The position numbers were made by a program, and so were the translations under genes. From Poa pratensis (Eukaryota; Streptophyta; Magnoliopsida; Poales; Poaceae), in assembly GCA_947311845.1 (NCBI GenBank), contig CAMZMU010000049.1, positions 10,741,138 to 10,805,137 of the forward strand: a stretch of DNA of 64,000 nt, read 5' to 3'. The notes beneath the pieces were generated by a model that made no database searches, was not told the DNA's origin, and saw nothing but the letters and a program-made list of their open reading frames with translations. Positions 1 through 11,639 of this stretch are shown here, one piece after another (position 1 is the stretch's first letter; each line of letters opens with the position of its first letter).

Positions 1-454
1 CCGCCGCCACCGCTGCCGCCGCCACATCTGGCCCAGGGCCCTGGCCAGGGAGAAGAGAGCGGTCTATGGCCGCCCGGAGCCACGTCTGGAACAACGCCTC
101 CTCGGCGGCTTCTATCGCGTGCTCAGCGGCGGAGATGCGGATAGCTCTCTGCATCGCAGACGCCCGAATGACACCCTCGGCGCGCTCTCGCTCAAAGGAG
201 GCGCGAGAGAGGAGGAGACTGACCTCCAGATCCTCGTCCTCATCGTCCGAGGAGGACGATGAGGACGAGATCCGGGCGTCGGTGGCCGCCGCCGCCGTGG
301 ATCCGGATGGGATTTGACGGCTCAGAATGAACTCGCGACCGCAGTCGCCGGGGATCTCGCCCCAGTTGTAGGGGAGATCCGGGCTGCGCCTCGGAGGGTG
401 GGAGGAGGAAGATGCTCCATCCTGACTTCCGTCGGCGCCGAAGGGGTTCGCCAT
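1..454 (-). CDS. Unrecognised grass ORF, N-terminal part, cut by window edge
   Basis: Reading the minus strand from the ATG at 454, the frame stays open for 151 codons to the window edge, so the gene continues outside. The start reads MANPFGADGSQDGAS. A Ser/Pro-rich segment follows, then a run of serines directly followed by an acidic DDEDEDLE stretch (about residues 70-85). After that comes an Ala/Glu/Arg-rich part that looks alpha-helical and ends in an Ala/Pro/Gly-rich tract. The start is supported by an in-frame first ATG and a TATA-like TATTAATA near 553-560, about 100 bases upstream. I do not recognise a domain. The composition fits either a grass-specific nuclear protein or an ORF carried by a transposon. 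The long open frame in GC-rich DNA is weak evidence by itself, because GC-rich sequence has few stops. Confidence 0.5.
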   Translation of the reverse strand, partial: MANPFGADGSQDGASSSSHPPRRSPDLPYNWGEIPGDCGREFILSRQIPSGSTAAAATDARISSSSSSSDDEDEDLEVSLLLSRASFERERAEGVIRASAMQRAIRISAAEHAIEAAEEALFQTWLRAAIDRSLLPGQGPGPDVAAAAVAA

Positions 455-590
455 TGATGGGTGAAGTAGGAGGAGAGCGTGTGCGGCTAGGTTTAGTAAC
501 TGGGGAGAGTGAGACTAAGAGTGAGAGTGAGATACAGTACTGGAGTGGGAGATATTAATACCGGCACCGCTTAATGTGCCTTCACATGGG

Positions 591-661
591 AAACGGAGAT
601 AGACCGATCTCCGTTTCTGATGTCGAAATATCAGCAACGGAGATATTCTTTCCTCCGTTGC
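591..661. repeat. Cluster of AACGGAG inverted repeats
   Basis: A perfect 10-bp inverted repeat (AAACGGAGAT at 591-600, ATCTCCGTTT at 607-616) is followed by a second, 9-bp one (GCAACGGAG at 634-642, CTCCGTTGC at 653-661). A further CCTCCGTTAC half-site lies near 691-700. The cluster is about 140-240 bases upstream of the minus-strand ORF starting at 454, so it could be promoter architecture. It could also be the remains of a foldback element. TATATAT occurs at 663-668. Confidence 0.55.
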
Positions 662-2290
662 CTATATATGAGCAACAGATATCTTTTCAGCCTCCGTTAC
701 CATTGTGTCGGGCCCATCGACGCGCGCACACTCGCGGAAGCGCGCGGAGCTCATTTTTCCGTCGCCTAACTCTTGCCGTTGTCATAGAGGGGTATCCGAT
801 GTGTCGTTCTGTACTAGTGCAAACTCATTAAACTCACTAAGTTTCCACATTTATTTGGCACCATGATAAGCATCCATAAACAAAAGTACATGATATCAAC
901 AAAATATAAAGAGCACGTTGAAAGCTTGCCATGTGACAGCACATATGAGCTAACACCCAACCAAGACTCTTGTCAAGCTCACAACTTCATAATTTTAATC
1001 ACAATGGTTCGTGTTTATTAAGTGCAATAAAAGTAAGGTGTGCATCAAGTTCGTGAGAGCTCTTTAACCAACTTTTCTCATAACAATCAATAACATAATC
1101 ATTTTAATTCAGAAGTATAGATAATACAAAATAACATGATAAACATACTCGGAATAGCATAAATCTAATAGGTAGATATGGTAGACTCACTGGAAAAACT
1201 TTGGTTGAAGGTGTTGGAAAACAAGTTTTTACTTGTTGGAATTTTTGGGCTAGCAAGAGGGAGAAAGTTGACCGTCTAAATGCATGCATAAGTGTCCATA
1301 GAACTAACCAATCCATGTTAAACAAAGTAAAGTAACATTCAGCATCAAAACATAAATAAAAGATAGCTCTTGATAAAACACTTGCAAATTAATATTCATT
1401 AAAAGCATATGAATCATGCAACTATATGTATCTTGTCGAATCAACTCAAACAACCCTTTCCCAATCTTTTTAAAAGCATCCAACTTAATTCAACCCAAAT
1501 TTCCAATAGCTCTCTCATATATAAATGATAGTGGTGGTCTCAAGACAAACAAAAATCAAACCGAAATAAAAAGCAAATAAAAGACGCTCCAAATTTATGC
1601 GATAAAGTGCATTGATCGAAAAACAGAAGTTAGACGTGTGCAAACCGAGAGTGTGTTGGTCCAGTGGGGTTGTCTTCACATCTCCAAGCTTATGGTCTTC
1701 ACCATCCTTGGATAGCTCTTGGTGCATCTCCTCTAATCCCTGTGAAAAAACTTCAAAACACCGTTTCTCCCATTTCTTTTCTGTGGGGTGACATTAGTAG
1801 TGATAGATAAATGAATTGCTTGCTGCATAAAATCCTTAAACAAAAATTCATATGAATGTCCAGAAAGTGTATAATGTTGTATGCCTACTTATAAACTCAA
1901 TTGGATCAAAAAGATTCAAGTTAAAAGTTCAAAGAATGCATCAAACAAAATGGGACAGAATCTGTCCAGAAAAACAGCAGCAGCAAAACGTATTTTTCTA
2001 CCCTACTTAAATATGTCGAAAAATTCTGAAAAATTTCATGCTTACAGAGGATGAAAAGTTGCAACTCCAGTTCAAATATCAGCTCATTCGGAGTTACAGA
2101 ATAGGAATTAAAAATCATACCGTGCACAGATTCGTGCTGGAATAAAATCTCCGAATGCAAATAGCAACTTTTTCAAACCAAAATAGGTAAAACTTGGCAC
2201 TTTATTAAAAATTTCAGAAACAAAACTAAAAACTAAGTCTCTTGTTACAGCAAGAGGACACAAAGAAAATCAAAAATAAAAACAACCGAG

Positions 2291-2310
2291 TTGCCTCCCG
2301 TAAAGCGCTT
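2291..2310 (-). other. Conserved post-protease GGGAGGCAAC motif, element 1
   Basis: The plus-strand text TTGCCTCCCGTAAAGCGCTT lies just past the end of the protease ORF. A close relative sits at the equivalent place in the second Gypsy element (33256-33300), and in both a TAGCTAG-containing tail follows. The conservation outside a coding frame suggests a cis-acting role, which is inference. Confidence 0.55.
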
Positions 2311-2347
2311 TCTTTATAGCCATGTAGCTAGACTTCTTACTTGATAT

Positions 2348-3085
2348 TTATTGTGGACGAAGCTCATGAGGGAGCTTGAATTTTGATGTGTCCCTCTTAC
2401 TTGGAAAGTGTTCCATGCAATTCTTGTGTGGAAACTGAAACTTCACATTTCCTTCTTTTGAATCAATGATAGCACCTGTGGTACGAAGAAAAGGTCTTCC
2501 AAGAATAATTGGACTAGAGGTTTTATTCCCCATATCCATGATTAGAAAATTAACAGGTACAAATGTCATATGCAACTCTACCATAACATCACTTACTTTT
2601 CCTAAAGCATGTTTAATGGAATCATCAGCAAGTGCAATTTCAATAGAGCATTTTTCAAGATTCTTTAATTCAAGTACTTCATATAATTCTTTAGATAAAA
2701 CAGAGACACTAGATCCTAGATCTAATATAGCATGGTGTGTCTCTTTTCCAATGGTTACTAGTACATTGGGAATCCAAATATCCCCAAGCTTAGGTGGTAT
2801 CATAGTTCTTGGTTGTACCTGGCAATCTTTTCTTTTAAAACATGCTTAGCAATATAAGAACCAAAACCTGCTTGGTTAACATTGATAGAAAGATCACTTG
2901 CAAAAATTTTTAAGATAGATATTAATTCATGCAAGCTACAATTCTCTAAGTCAAGTAATGGTTCCTTGACTTCACTAAGCATTTTAACTTCCTCAACTTT
3001 TTTCTCTTTCCCTTTCTTAATAATGCATCCATTAATGACTCTCCATAGTATTGACCAAAATTGTTCATTTCAACACTAGAATCCA
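2348..3085 (-). pseudogene. Retropepsin-like ORF of Gypsy element 1, with breaks
   Basis: The intact part (2348-2803) is 151 residues. It carries the aspartic-protease signature LDLGSSVSVLS near residue 28 and the ILGRPFLRTTGA flap/C-terminal motif near residue 100, as in plant Gypsy retropepsins. It ends after MEHFP like the protease ORF of the second Gypsy element. An upstream segment from an ATG at 3085 is in a different frame and is separated by a frameshift near 3020 and a stop at 2800-2802 that overlaps the next ATG. No retrotransposon gag domain lies between the primer site and the protease, so the product would have no capsid part. Confidence 0.75.
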
Positions 3086-3379
3086 TTTTGGTAAAGTTTT
3101 TATGTGTTTTCAATTTTTTATGCAAAACTGAAAATAAAATGATACTAAACAATGCAAACCGAAATAACAAATGCAACACAAAATGCAAAACTGAAAATAA
3201 AATATGCAAACCGAAATATGCAAGACAATAACAAAACAAAATAAAATGATTTGAAGGTAAAGATGGATAAGATGATGCTCACATAGGTGCAACCTCCCCA
3301 AGCTTAGGTGTTTGCACAAGTTGGTGATGAAGTTGACTTTGTTGTGAGATACCCTTGGATAAACCTTTATAGCATTGAT

Positions 3380-3397
3380 TCCCCGGCAACGGCGCCA
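3380..3397 (-). other. Primer-binding site, tRNA-Asp type, element 1
   Basis: TCCCCGGCAACGGCGCCA on the plus strand equals the 3' end of plant tRNA-Asp as I know it, so the minus strand can pair with that tRNA. It lies 11 bases from the LTR boundary at 3409. The identical 18-mer occurs at 35585-35602 in the second Gypsy element. Confidence 0.8.
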
Positions 3398-3408
3398 GAA
3401 AACTGTCT

Positions 3409-5152
3409 TGATGGCCCTTGACGTAGTTACCTGCGTCAAAAGAATATGGGTTAGGTTGAGACTCCAAGTGCAGAGTGTATAGTATAGGAAAGACGGGTTT
3501 CCCCACGAGGGGTGACACGAGGCTTTAATATCGAACTCTCGGGGAATCAGTAGTGAAAGATTTATCTTCTTATCCTTCTCTTAAAAACCTACAAAACAAA
3601 GTAAATTGTTTTGACCCTCAACCTCACCAAGTGGTTGTCAAGCACAAGGTGTGAGAATGATATGAAAAGATAATAAATGCAAAACAGTAAATAAATATGC
3701 AATGATGATAAATAAATATGCAAGGATGGTGTAAACAATGATGGATGATATTTTTGGGTTTTGTATTGTGAATGCAAGATATAAAAGTGTTTTTGTATTT
3801 TTGGATTTTTTAATGGCAGAAAATGTAAAGTGGATAAAAGTTGTTGGAAAGGTGTTTCTTATGATTAAAAATGGACCGGGGTTCATGGTTTCACAAATGC
3901 ACTCTCTCTTTAATAAAGTGGTAAACAATGGAAAACTAGAATTGACATATGAGATTGCAACCAAAAGGTTTCATGACAAGTTACTAATTATATGGGCATC
4001 ACGTCCTAACATAGAGATCTTTTGTTTATTAATCTCTCATATACTCCACCAAGATGCGAACTAAATCATAATACCTTAGTAATTAAGATAAATCAGAGCA
4101 TAGCATTAAGTATCATGACATGAAGTTAAAATAAGAACATGCTAGATCTAGTCATGGAGTAGTGGCAATGGTCACACCCACATCTCCGGTAGCAAGGTAT
4201 TTTTCTTTATCCCTAGTGAGGCAACAAAGTAAGGTAAAAACCCAAGTGGATCGCGGAACTTTCTCTCACGTTCACCGCACTAGCCACCCCCGTTACTCCA
4301 ACTAATGCATACGTTCCCCCTCACACGCTCTCATACACATGCTTGATCAAAACAAGTAAACAAGAACGGGGTACATAATATGCATCTACTTTCATAACTG
4401 AAACAAAACTATTGCAATCTCAAACATATATTAACTCATAAAAATATCCACCACAACGGTATTACATAGATGACCGTAATCATGTTCAGCAGCTCATACG
4501 GTACTAATTAGTGAAGCTCAAGAGAGGAGAGATACATAAGTTACTTCCACAAACCCATAGTCCAGGGGTGGACTACTCCCTCTTCATCATGGAGACGGTG
4601 GAGAAGTTGTTGGAGAAGATGGAGACCACGCCGGCAGCGCCCCGCTGGAGTTTTCCCCTCCAATCTGCAACTCCAGGTCTCTGTTTCGTGGTTTTTGTGT
4701 TTCTGCGGCGCTCCTTTCCGAAGGACGTCGGGTACTATGTTTATAGTCGTTTTTAGGTCAAGACGGAGGCTCAGGAAAAAAGATCGACAGCAACGGAGCC
4801 ACGAGACCCCAGATGGTGGGTCCCACACGGCCAAGGAATCTGGCCGCGTGGGCCCCCCTCTTCTGGCCCTCGGGCCTCCGTTTGTTCGCTTCCTTCGCTC
4901 CCACGCTTCGTTCCTTCCAAAAACTGATGCTCGTAAATTATTAGGTCATTTGGACGTCGTTTGGGTCCCTGAAACATCAAAATATAGAAAATAGGGTTTT
5001 CTGCCTGTGCAGGGTTAATTCCAGAAAAATAGGGAAACAATGAAATATTCTCAAAATCAATATAAAACAATGATATAACCCTTATATGATGCAAATATGA
5101 TTGAAATATAAGTAATATAATGCAAAGTTCGTGTATGCATTTACATGCATCA
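3409..5152 (-). repeat. 5' LTR of Gypsy element 1
   Basis: In plus orientation the segment opens TGATGGCCC beside the primer site and closes TGCATCA, giving TG...CA ends with a TGAT/ATCA inverted repeat. No second copy is in the window, so the outer end at 5152 is inferred from the ends alone. It contains A/T-rich text plus a GC-rich block near 4560-4900. Confidence 0.6.
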
Positions 5153-5570
5153 CCAGGCAAGCACGTCCTCCGATGTGCGGCCGCGCCACCAGTTCTCATG
5201 GCACTTCGTCACATACGTCTCAATTCCGTCCAGCGTATGAGGGCGTCGTCCCTCTCCTGCAGGAAGCGCTCGAACTAGGTGTCATAGTCTTGGGCAGCCT
5301 TGTCGGGTGGCGCCTCCGGTCCGCCATCATGGTGTCTCGCGGTGCAGAATGTGCAGGCTCAGCTCCCGGCCGCTGGGCAACGGCGGGACGACGCGACTAG
5401 GGGGGCTCAGCCGCCACCCCTTAGGTAGGCAGTAGTCCACCGATACGTAGAGGTCAAAGCGCTTGAAGAGGCAGGCTTCGTCAATGACGAGGCTATGGCC
5501 GCGGTAGGCGTCGACATTCGAGCCACCGGTGTTGTCGGTCTGCGCCTTTTGGAAGGAAGGGAAGGAGGAG
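5153..5570 (-). pseudogene. Degenerate fragment of a grass-specific ORF
   Basis: On the minus strand this stretch reads in pieces as protein-like text: a WRLSPPSRVVPPLPSGREL segment near 5370-5430 and an ETYVTKCHENWWRGR segment near 5170-5215, separated by stops and frame changes. The pattern W-R-L-S...P-P-x-P-x-G-x-E-L resembles a family of uncharacterised grass proteins often found near transposons; that link is from memory and untested. It directly flanks the Gypsy LTR. Confidence 0.3.
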
Positions 5571-6698
5571 GAAGCTAAAACTTATGTCGGGGGGGGGGGG
5601 GGGGAGAGGGGTGATCTAGTGGTCACGCGAGCGGGCGTCGTCGCTATAAACGGGGTAGGCATGCAGGCAAAACCGCCGAGATGCCACTGACATCAATGCT
5701 TGTGACGCGTTGGCAGGCGGCACGACTACGCGTGGAAAGAGGCAAAGACGTCTTGGAAACCTGTGAAGCCATTAAGTTGCTGGATCGGGCGTTCTGCCTC
5801 CCGTGTGTCTAGCTATGACAAGAGACCCCACCTGTCGAATGGCTTATCCGGCGCCCGCGAGCAGGTCCCCAAGTTTGGAGGCCCTCTCGGGGGGCGTCGG
5901 ATAGAATTTGGGTCGGGCCAAACACTTGGAGTGACGGTGTGGCCATTTTTCACGTCCGGCCCCCAATGGGCCTTTGGCGGTGCCGGTGGAGCTGCTCTCC
6001 ACCGATTGCTTTTTCTCCGTCTGCATTGTCCAACCATTGGAGCCAAAAGAGGCAGTACGAAGGGGAACGCTCTGCATACAGGATTTTCTCCGGAAATCCA
6101 TTTTGGTTTGAAGGACTAGATGTTCCTATTAAAATCGACGTGTCAAAACTTTCTGAAAAAACAACGTTGTACATCCAAACATTTTATGTACACACATAAT
6201 TTTTGGTTAAAAAAAGACATTTTATATGCCCTGTGTAAAAAGGATAAATAAAATGTCTAGTGAAATGTTATCTTCAGCACAAATTTATATTTTTTCTACA
6301 TAACATACAAAATATTATTTTTTTTCGTAAAACCTTGTACGCCAACATAATATATTTTTTAATATTTTTAATACACTGACACACAATGAAACGTCCAGCC
6401 AAAACGCCGTTTCCATTTTTCTCCCTCTTGCTTCGTCTAACATGCTCGGGCTGATACTATCTTTCTCTCGATGGTCAGCAGGTGTCAACAACCGGGGCGA
6501 ACTGGCGCAGTGGCGCGGGCACACCACGAGTCCACGAGGACCGAGAGGAAGGGCCACCAGTCAGCATCATTCACAGACGCACCCGCTCACCAAAGTAGTA
6601 GCAGACGCCCTCTTGCCCGGCATACGGTTTTGAGAAAAGGCCACGCGACGGAGCGGCGAATACCAGTGGGACGGAGCAACCTCCGCTTCCTCGGCGAG
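5571..6698. other. Intergenic, with a 16-base G run
   Basis: A run of 16 G occurs at 5589-5604. The rest is mixed: moderately GC-rich to about 6050, then A/T-rich to 6420, then the CpG-rich 5' flank of the gene starting at 6699. I see no convincing exon in it. Confidence 0.5.
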
Positions 6699-8200
6699 AT
6701 GTCGGCGACGATGCTGCGATCAGCTCTTGGGTCGGCGCTCCGGCGGCACGCACCGGCGCAGGCCTCTCCTTTCTCCCCGAACCGCGTCTCCGGAAGGGTA
6801 TTTTTTCTGTTCCCCGCTTCTTTTTTTTACCCTATCTGAGTTCTTCATGTGGATTCAACGAAACTAAGTAGTATGCTTAATCGATTTCCGTGTGGAGATG
6901 CCGGACGGGGGCGAAATCCTTAGGGATGCCGCAAATCGAAGACTATATGTGGGCTTTACTACAGACACAAAAGCCAGTTTTTTTTCCTGTCGCCCCTCTT
7001 GATTTCGTGGTTTTACGGGGTATCAAGATGGCGTGATTGTTGATTTGGGATCCGTAGGGGGAAGGGCTTGTTGCGTCCGATGTACAATTTTGGGCTATGG
7101 CGGCCGATGTGGGCGTGGATTCCTTTTTAGTTTCTGGTCCCTTTACTCCGGTTGCCGCTCTGCTCGTTGCCGCGGCTGCATTGTGCGTCGAGCAGGGTTA
7201 GTGATTGTGTGTGTACACTGATTCGTTAGTGCTTTTGTGGAGGGATGTTGGTCGTGCCCGCATTGTGCAAGCAGGACTGTGTTTCTGTTATTTGTTTCTG
7301 CTTTGCGAGGGGTTTGTGTGCTTTGTTTCCTTGAAATTAGGAATTAGGAATTGCCTGTGAGTTTTTGTTTTTACAATGTACAAGGTTGGAACAGACCCGA
7401 AAGTTCAGGTCCATAAAGATAAGAAATTTCAGAGAAGCTTGAAAGAAGTTGTGGCACGGCAGCACTTTATTCACTCTATCTGAATTTGAGAGCCCATTGT
7501 TCGATTTCTATGCCTCGCTTCGTGTACCTCGTTGCCCACCTGTTCAGTTCATCTTCAATTCTGGCATATAGTGTATGTGGTGTTGTGCTTTTCCCGTTAT
7601 AAACACTATCATCGTTGCTTTGTCGGGATGCAAGGGCAGTGTTCTGAAGCATGGATTGCATCTGGCCGAACTGAATCTGTGCTGTGTAGGATAGTGGCAG
7701 TACGAACCTCGGACCCCATTGTCCGTCTCTGATAGGTACATGGCATCGCCGATATCTGGCAGCCTAGAATCAGCGCAATCTCGTTAGCAGTCTGAGTGTC
7801 CAGGTTAGTGGGAACGAGGGCGCTCTTGTGGGAATTGATGTGAAGGCTGATTGTTTCTGATCTACCTTAAATGTACCAGCATTAGTTGATCGGCTTGTTT
7901 GGGTTCTTTTGTCTTCAGAGGTTTTTTGCCTTTGCTGATGGTTCGTATGAACGGTGGCGAGGGTTCTTTGCCTTGTATCTTGTAAAACAACTCTGATAAT
8001 GTATATAACTCTTTAATTTACAGAAGATGTGCTCAGATGGATCAGCTGCAAGTAAAAGGAACTACAGCCCTGAACTTGTGTTCGGTTCCATCACAGTGAT
8101 CGCAATGGTTGCCTATTCTTACGTTATCAGGGGAAGAACTTTCTTGGGCTACAAGCGTGAAGAACCTCAGGTTGAGGTGGACAATGACAAGTTTACCTAG
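6699..8200 (+). CDS. Small probable mitochondrial single-span protein, two exons
   Basis: Exon 1 is 6699-6797 (33 codons) and ends AGG|GTATTT. Exon 2 is 8024-8200 (58 codons plus TAG), entered after TTTACAG, and both junctions are phase 0. The 91-residue product begins MSATMLRSALGSALRRHA, an Arg/Ala/Ser-rich, acid-free N-terminus typical of mitochondrial presequences. One hydrophobic segment, LVFGSITVIAMVAYSYVI, lies near residues 51-68, and the tail is charged. I do not recognise the family; an inner-membrane accessory subunit is a guess. The exon-1 length and intron phase match the gene at 61152-62340. An additional exon in the 1.2-kb intron cannot be excluded. The ATG used is the first after the CpG-rich leader. 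Confidence 0.7.
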
Positions 8201-8547
8201 ACTTAGTTAATCTTTGAATTTCCATTTTGTCATTTACTTTGAGAAAGTCAAAATATATTCTCTGTGCTGGTATTGGAAATATGATTAAAAAATTGACATG
8301 TACTAGAAGTATTGCGGTACTGTCACTTGGAAATAATCTAGGTTATCTGCTGGATTGTTTGCCGACGATACATGTGAGAGTATGTGAGAAGAATACTAGG
8401 TTGGAGGAGGTGCATTGAGCGTTTCGGTTGTTCCCTTTGGTTTCGCTCAAGTTCATTCACACTTTCGTCGACTCCCGCAGCCAATCTTTAGTAATTCTGG
8501 CATGTGCACAACTCTGCGACTGTACGTCCTACGATGTATCCTCCTTC

Positions 8548-8965
8548 TGTACAAACTGTTTTTTTTTTTGTAGTAGACTTTCCTTGTGGGGTTTTGGATT
8601 GGGAAAATTTAAAACAGGATGGATCACCTCATCTCTTCAAGATGTTCTCTAAAATATGGTTTTTCAATATTCATTGTTATTCAGTATATCAGAGGCAAAA
8701 AATAGGTAGATCAGAAAGAGTATAGATCGATGTACGGATATAATGAGTACAAACTGATTTTTTTGTGGTATCCTATCCTTGTGGGGTTTTGGATTGGGAA
8801 AATTTAAAACAAGATGGATCACCTCATCTCTTGAAGTCGTTCTCTCAAATCTGGTTTTTTCAATAGTCATTGTTATTTCAGTGTCAGAGATAAAAAAATA
8901 GGTAGATTATGAAAGAGTATCGTTGTATGGATATAATGAGTACAAACTGAATTTTCGCACATCAC
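8548..8965. repeat. About 195-bp tandem duplication downstream of the small gene
   Basis: The text CCTTGTGGGGTTTTGGATTG starts at 8582 and again at 8777, and the surrounding 180-200 bases align with scattered substitutions. A third partial start (GAGTACAAACTG) is near 8938. It lies in the 3' flank of the gene ending at 8200. No coding content. Confidence 0.75.
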
Positions 8966-10560
8966 TTTCTCAAGGTATCAAATTGTGGAAACGATGTCTC
9001 TTTACAGGTGCTAAATATTATAGTTACATACATCTGTGTTGTATCATGTACCTAAGACAAAACTTTTTTTATAAGGTGGTTATGTTGCATAAAGGGTACT
9101 TGAGAAAAGATGGATATCAAATGTGAGGCGGAAGCAACATAAAATGTGACTTATATATCGCGTTGGTCTTGAGAAGACACAACCAAAAATTGTCATTCCG
9201 AGGCAACAAAGCTAAGTGACTGAAAAAATAGAAAGGAAGTAAAAATACAACACATAAAAGGAAACAAAAGCAACAAAGACATTAAGGGATAGAACAACAT
9301 GTATTCGATCGTCGTACGTGTTTGCGAAATACAACACAATTGGAACAATACTTCTATACTTATATTTCTTTCGAATTGGATCAATCAATACCAAGATAAA
9401 TTCAATGGTGGCATGGAGCACAACAATCAATTATATGTTAAAGAAGGCATGCCGTGGCAACGCACGGGTATTCGGCTAGTATATCTAATTGCAGGAATTC
9501 CATCTCTAAACATATAATTTTTCATGTTCGCCACACGTTTAACAACACATGTTATTTAATGGCTACGTGCGTGCACAAAGGTTTGGCATTGCGGATCAAA
9601 ATTAAAAGGGGAGAACCTTCGTTGGTATTCACAGGTCTGTGGTTTGGTGTATTCGGCGTTGTTCTACGGTTGCCTTCAGAAAAGTACAAGATTGTGTCAT
9701 GGAGGAAGAAAGGGCTTGAAGATCTCATAGATTTTCTCGTCTTTTTTAGTTTTATTTTTGTAATCGATATAATCGTATACTCTTTGTTGGTTTAATATAT
9801 GTGGAAAAATTCTAAAAAAACAACACATGCTATTTTATCATTGTATACTCATCATGGGAAAATGACTTTTCTACACTCTATTGACTGCAGCTGAGGGTAG
9901 ACACGCATTTTTTCAGTGTATGCATCCAACCATCTACCAAATATACACTTGCACTTGCTTACATAATCTGACTCGTTCTCTGAATTGCAAGTAAGATAGA
10001 AGGTTCAATGCCCACGTCACTTTTCATCAGTAATTAATCGTGCTTGTCTTGCACTAGAATGCGTGCAGCCGCTGGTGCGTGCCTCGAGCAACATCATGTC
10101 ATCATCACATCATGGGCTATGGCGGCGCCGTCCACCTCCAGCTCCTCGCCAAACTCAGCCTCTTCATGATGCGCTGGCGCCAAGACCGAAATGTGCAGCA
10201 ACTTGGGCAAATCATCTTAATTTAGCAACTGGGAAGATGGCTAGTAGTGTGTCGTCTACACTCTGCATACAAATATACAATGCATCTAATGATCTCATCG
10301 CAATTTTATTTAATTATTTCGGTCAAAGAAGTGATATCACGTTGACTTCGCGAACTTTTTTTTATGGTCCTCCGGCGCGCTAACTGGGCCACAGCCACAG
10401 GTGGTCTGGTAGGAAGGAGTTGTTCCAGGCCTTGGTGCCACGACCCGTAAGCATCGTCGGCCTATTTCGCTCTAAGAATCCGACATAAATAATGATTGCC
10501 AATTCTGTTGGCTCACGTTTCGGACTGGGCGAGGCTGGACTACGAGTCGGGCTAGTATGG
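8966..10560. other. Intergenic, mostly A/T-rich
   Basis: No gene is supported. A short GC-rich island at 10090-10200 reads GYGGAVHLQLLAKLSLFMM in one frame, which could be a gene fragment, but it is bounded by stops and unsupported by splice sites. Confidence 0.4.
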
Positions 10561-10565
10561 GCCGG

Positions 10566-10575
10566 GGCTTATTTA
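10566..10575 (+). promoter_or_regulatory. TATA-like box of the 86-residue gene
   Basis: GGGCTTATTTAAGCG gives a TATTTAA box roughly 200 bases before the leader donor site at 10773. Confidence 0.4.
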
Positions 10576-11367
10576 AGCGTCACCATGGTCGAGGTTTGAC
10601 AAGCGAAAACGATCCCAAATCTTTCCCTCAGCAACGACCCCGACGGAAACCCGGCCCGGTCGAACTGCTGCTCTAGGGTCCGTCCCACAGTCCACCGCCG
10701 TCCTCCTCTGCAACCGGCCGCTTCGTCCGGATCTAGACCACCCGCCGCCTTCGGTTCCTCCACCAGAGCAAGGTGAGAACATACTCCTATCCCTATGCGT
10801 CCTGATTCGATCAAATGTCGTCTTTTGGGGATTCTATGAGACCTTGCTGATATATCAAGGAATTTAGATGTTAGAAGTGGTTTAGCTGATTTATGTTAGT
10901 TTTTTTTTTGTTAATTTTGTTGTTGCCAAATAGGCGCGATGAATTGCTTGTCAAATTCGTGACTCTGGCCACCGCCGAAACGTCCCCCTTGTACACGGTC
11001 ATCTTCCCTGCATAAGGAAAGGTGGGGAGGATGATGGAATTACGGTTATTTGGAACACTTTGCCCCCACAAGCACCCTTGTTCTGCGTTTGTTTTCCCTT
11101 CCTTTCAATAAATGTAGTTATCCGATACATATTGCAGCTACCCCCAAAATAATTGTTTCTACGAAATTTTACTCATGTAATATGATTAATTAATGTTATA
11201 CATATCAAACTACAGCCTTATTGATGCTACGGAGATTTGTTTGCCATAAGATTTTATTTATGTTTGTTAGTTCCATAGCAACTTATGTGTCTTCTCTCAA
11301 AAGATGAGAACCTAATTTTTGTTTATCAAACAATTTCTACAGGTGTTCTAGTACAACAGGATTTAGG

Positions 11368-11628
11368 ATGCCTCGAGTTGGGGACCCAGAAGCATCTTCG
11401 ATCTTGAGAATGGCAGCAGAGTTCGGATACCTCTCTTCCATCGTGGCTGGATGCTGGTTCGACAACAACCTATATAGATATGGAATGGACTATATGCCCA
11501 CCTTCTTATATTGGAGCCAAACTCTGCGATGTCTTGGAGAGCCTTTCGCGGCATGGAACCTTTTCTGGCTAGTTCTTGACAAAATTGGCTCACCCATGGC
11601 GCGGCCCTTTACTAGGGGTAGAATTTGA
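11368..11628 (+). CDS. Unrecognised 86-residue protein with a leader intron
   Basis: The ORF begins MPRVGDPEASSILRMAAEF and is rich in Trp, Tyr, Phe and Leu in its middle (for example YMPTFLYWSQTLRCLG) before a basic tail ending in RPFTRGRI. A GC-rich leader exon at about 10590-10772 ends CAAG|GTGAGA. The acceptor TTTCTACAG precedes 11343, leaving a 25-base second leader piece before the ATG. That leader plus intron plus first-ATG arrangement supports a real transcript. I do not recognise a domain; the aromatic, Cys-containing centre could be membrane-associated. The 3' flank becomes A/T-rich immediately. Confidence 0.5.
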   Translation: MPRVGDPEASSILRMAAEFGYLSSIVAGCWFDNNLYRYGMDYMPTFLYWSQTLRCLGEPFAAWNLFWLVLDKIGSPMARPFTRGRI

Positions 11629-11639
11629 GGTGATGCAAA

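Larger units (their letters stand above)
835..5152 (-). mobile_element. Truncated Gypsy-like LTR element, protease-only
   Basis: This is a minus-strand element with its 5' LTR at 3409-5152, a primer-binding site at 3380-3397, a short protease-type ORF (2348-3085) and an A/T-rich non-coding tail to about 835. No gag domain, reverse transcriptase, RNase H or integrase is visible, and no 3' LTR was found to the left, so the element is truncated there; the left edge is approximate. Such a layout can only move with proteins supplied in trans. 835-2280 holds nothing I can read as coding. Confidence 0.7.

Noticed and set aside
591..700. AACGGAG repeats considered as a CRISPR-like array
   Set aside because: Copies are short, in both orientations and without regular spacers, and the window is plant nuclear DNA.
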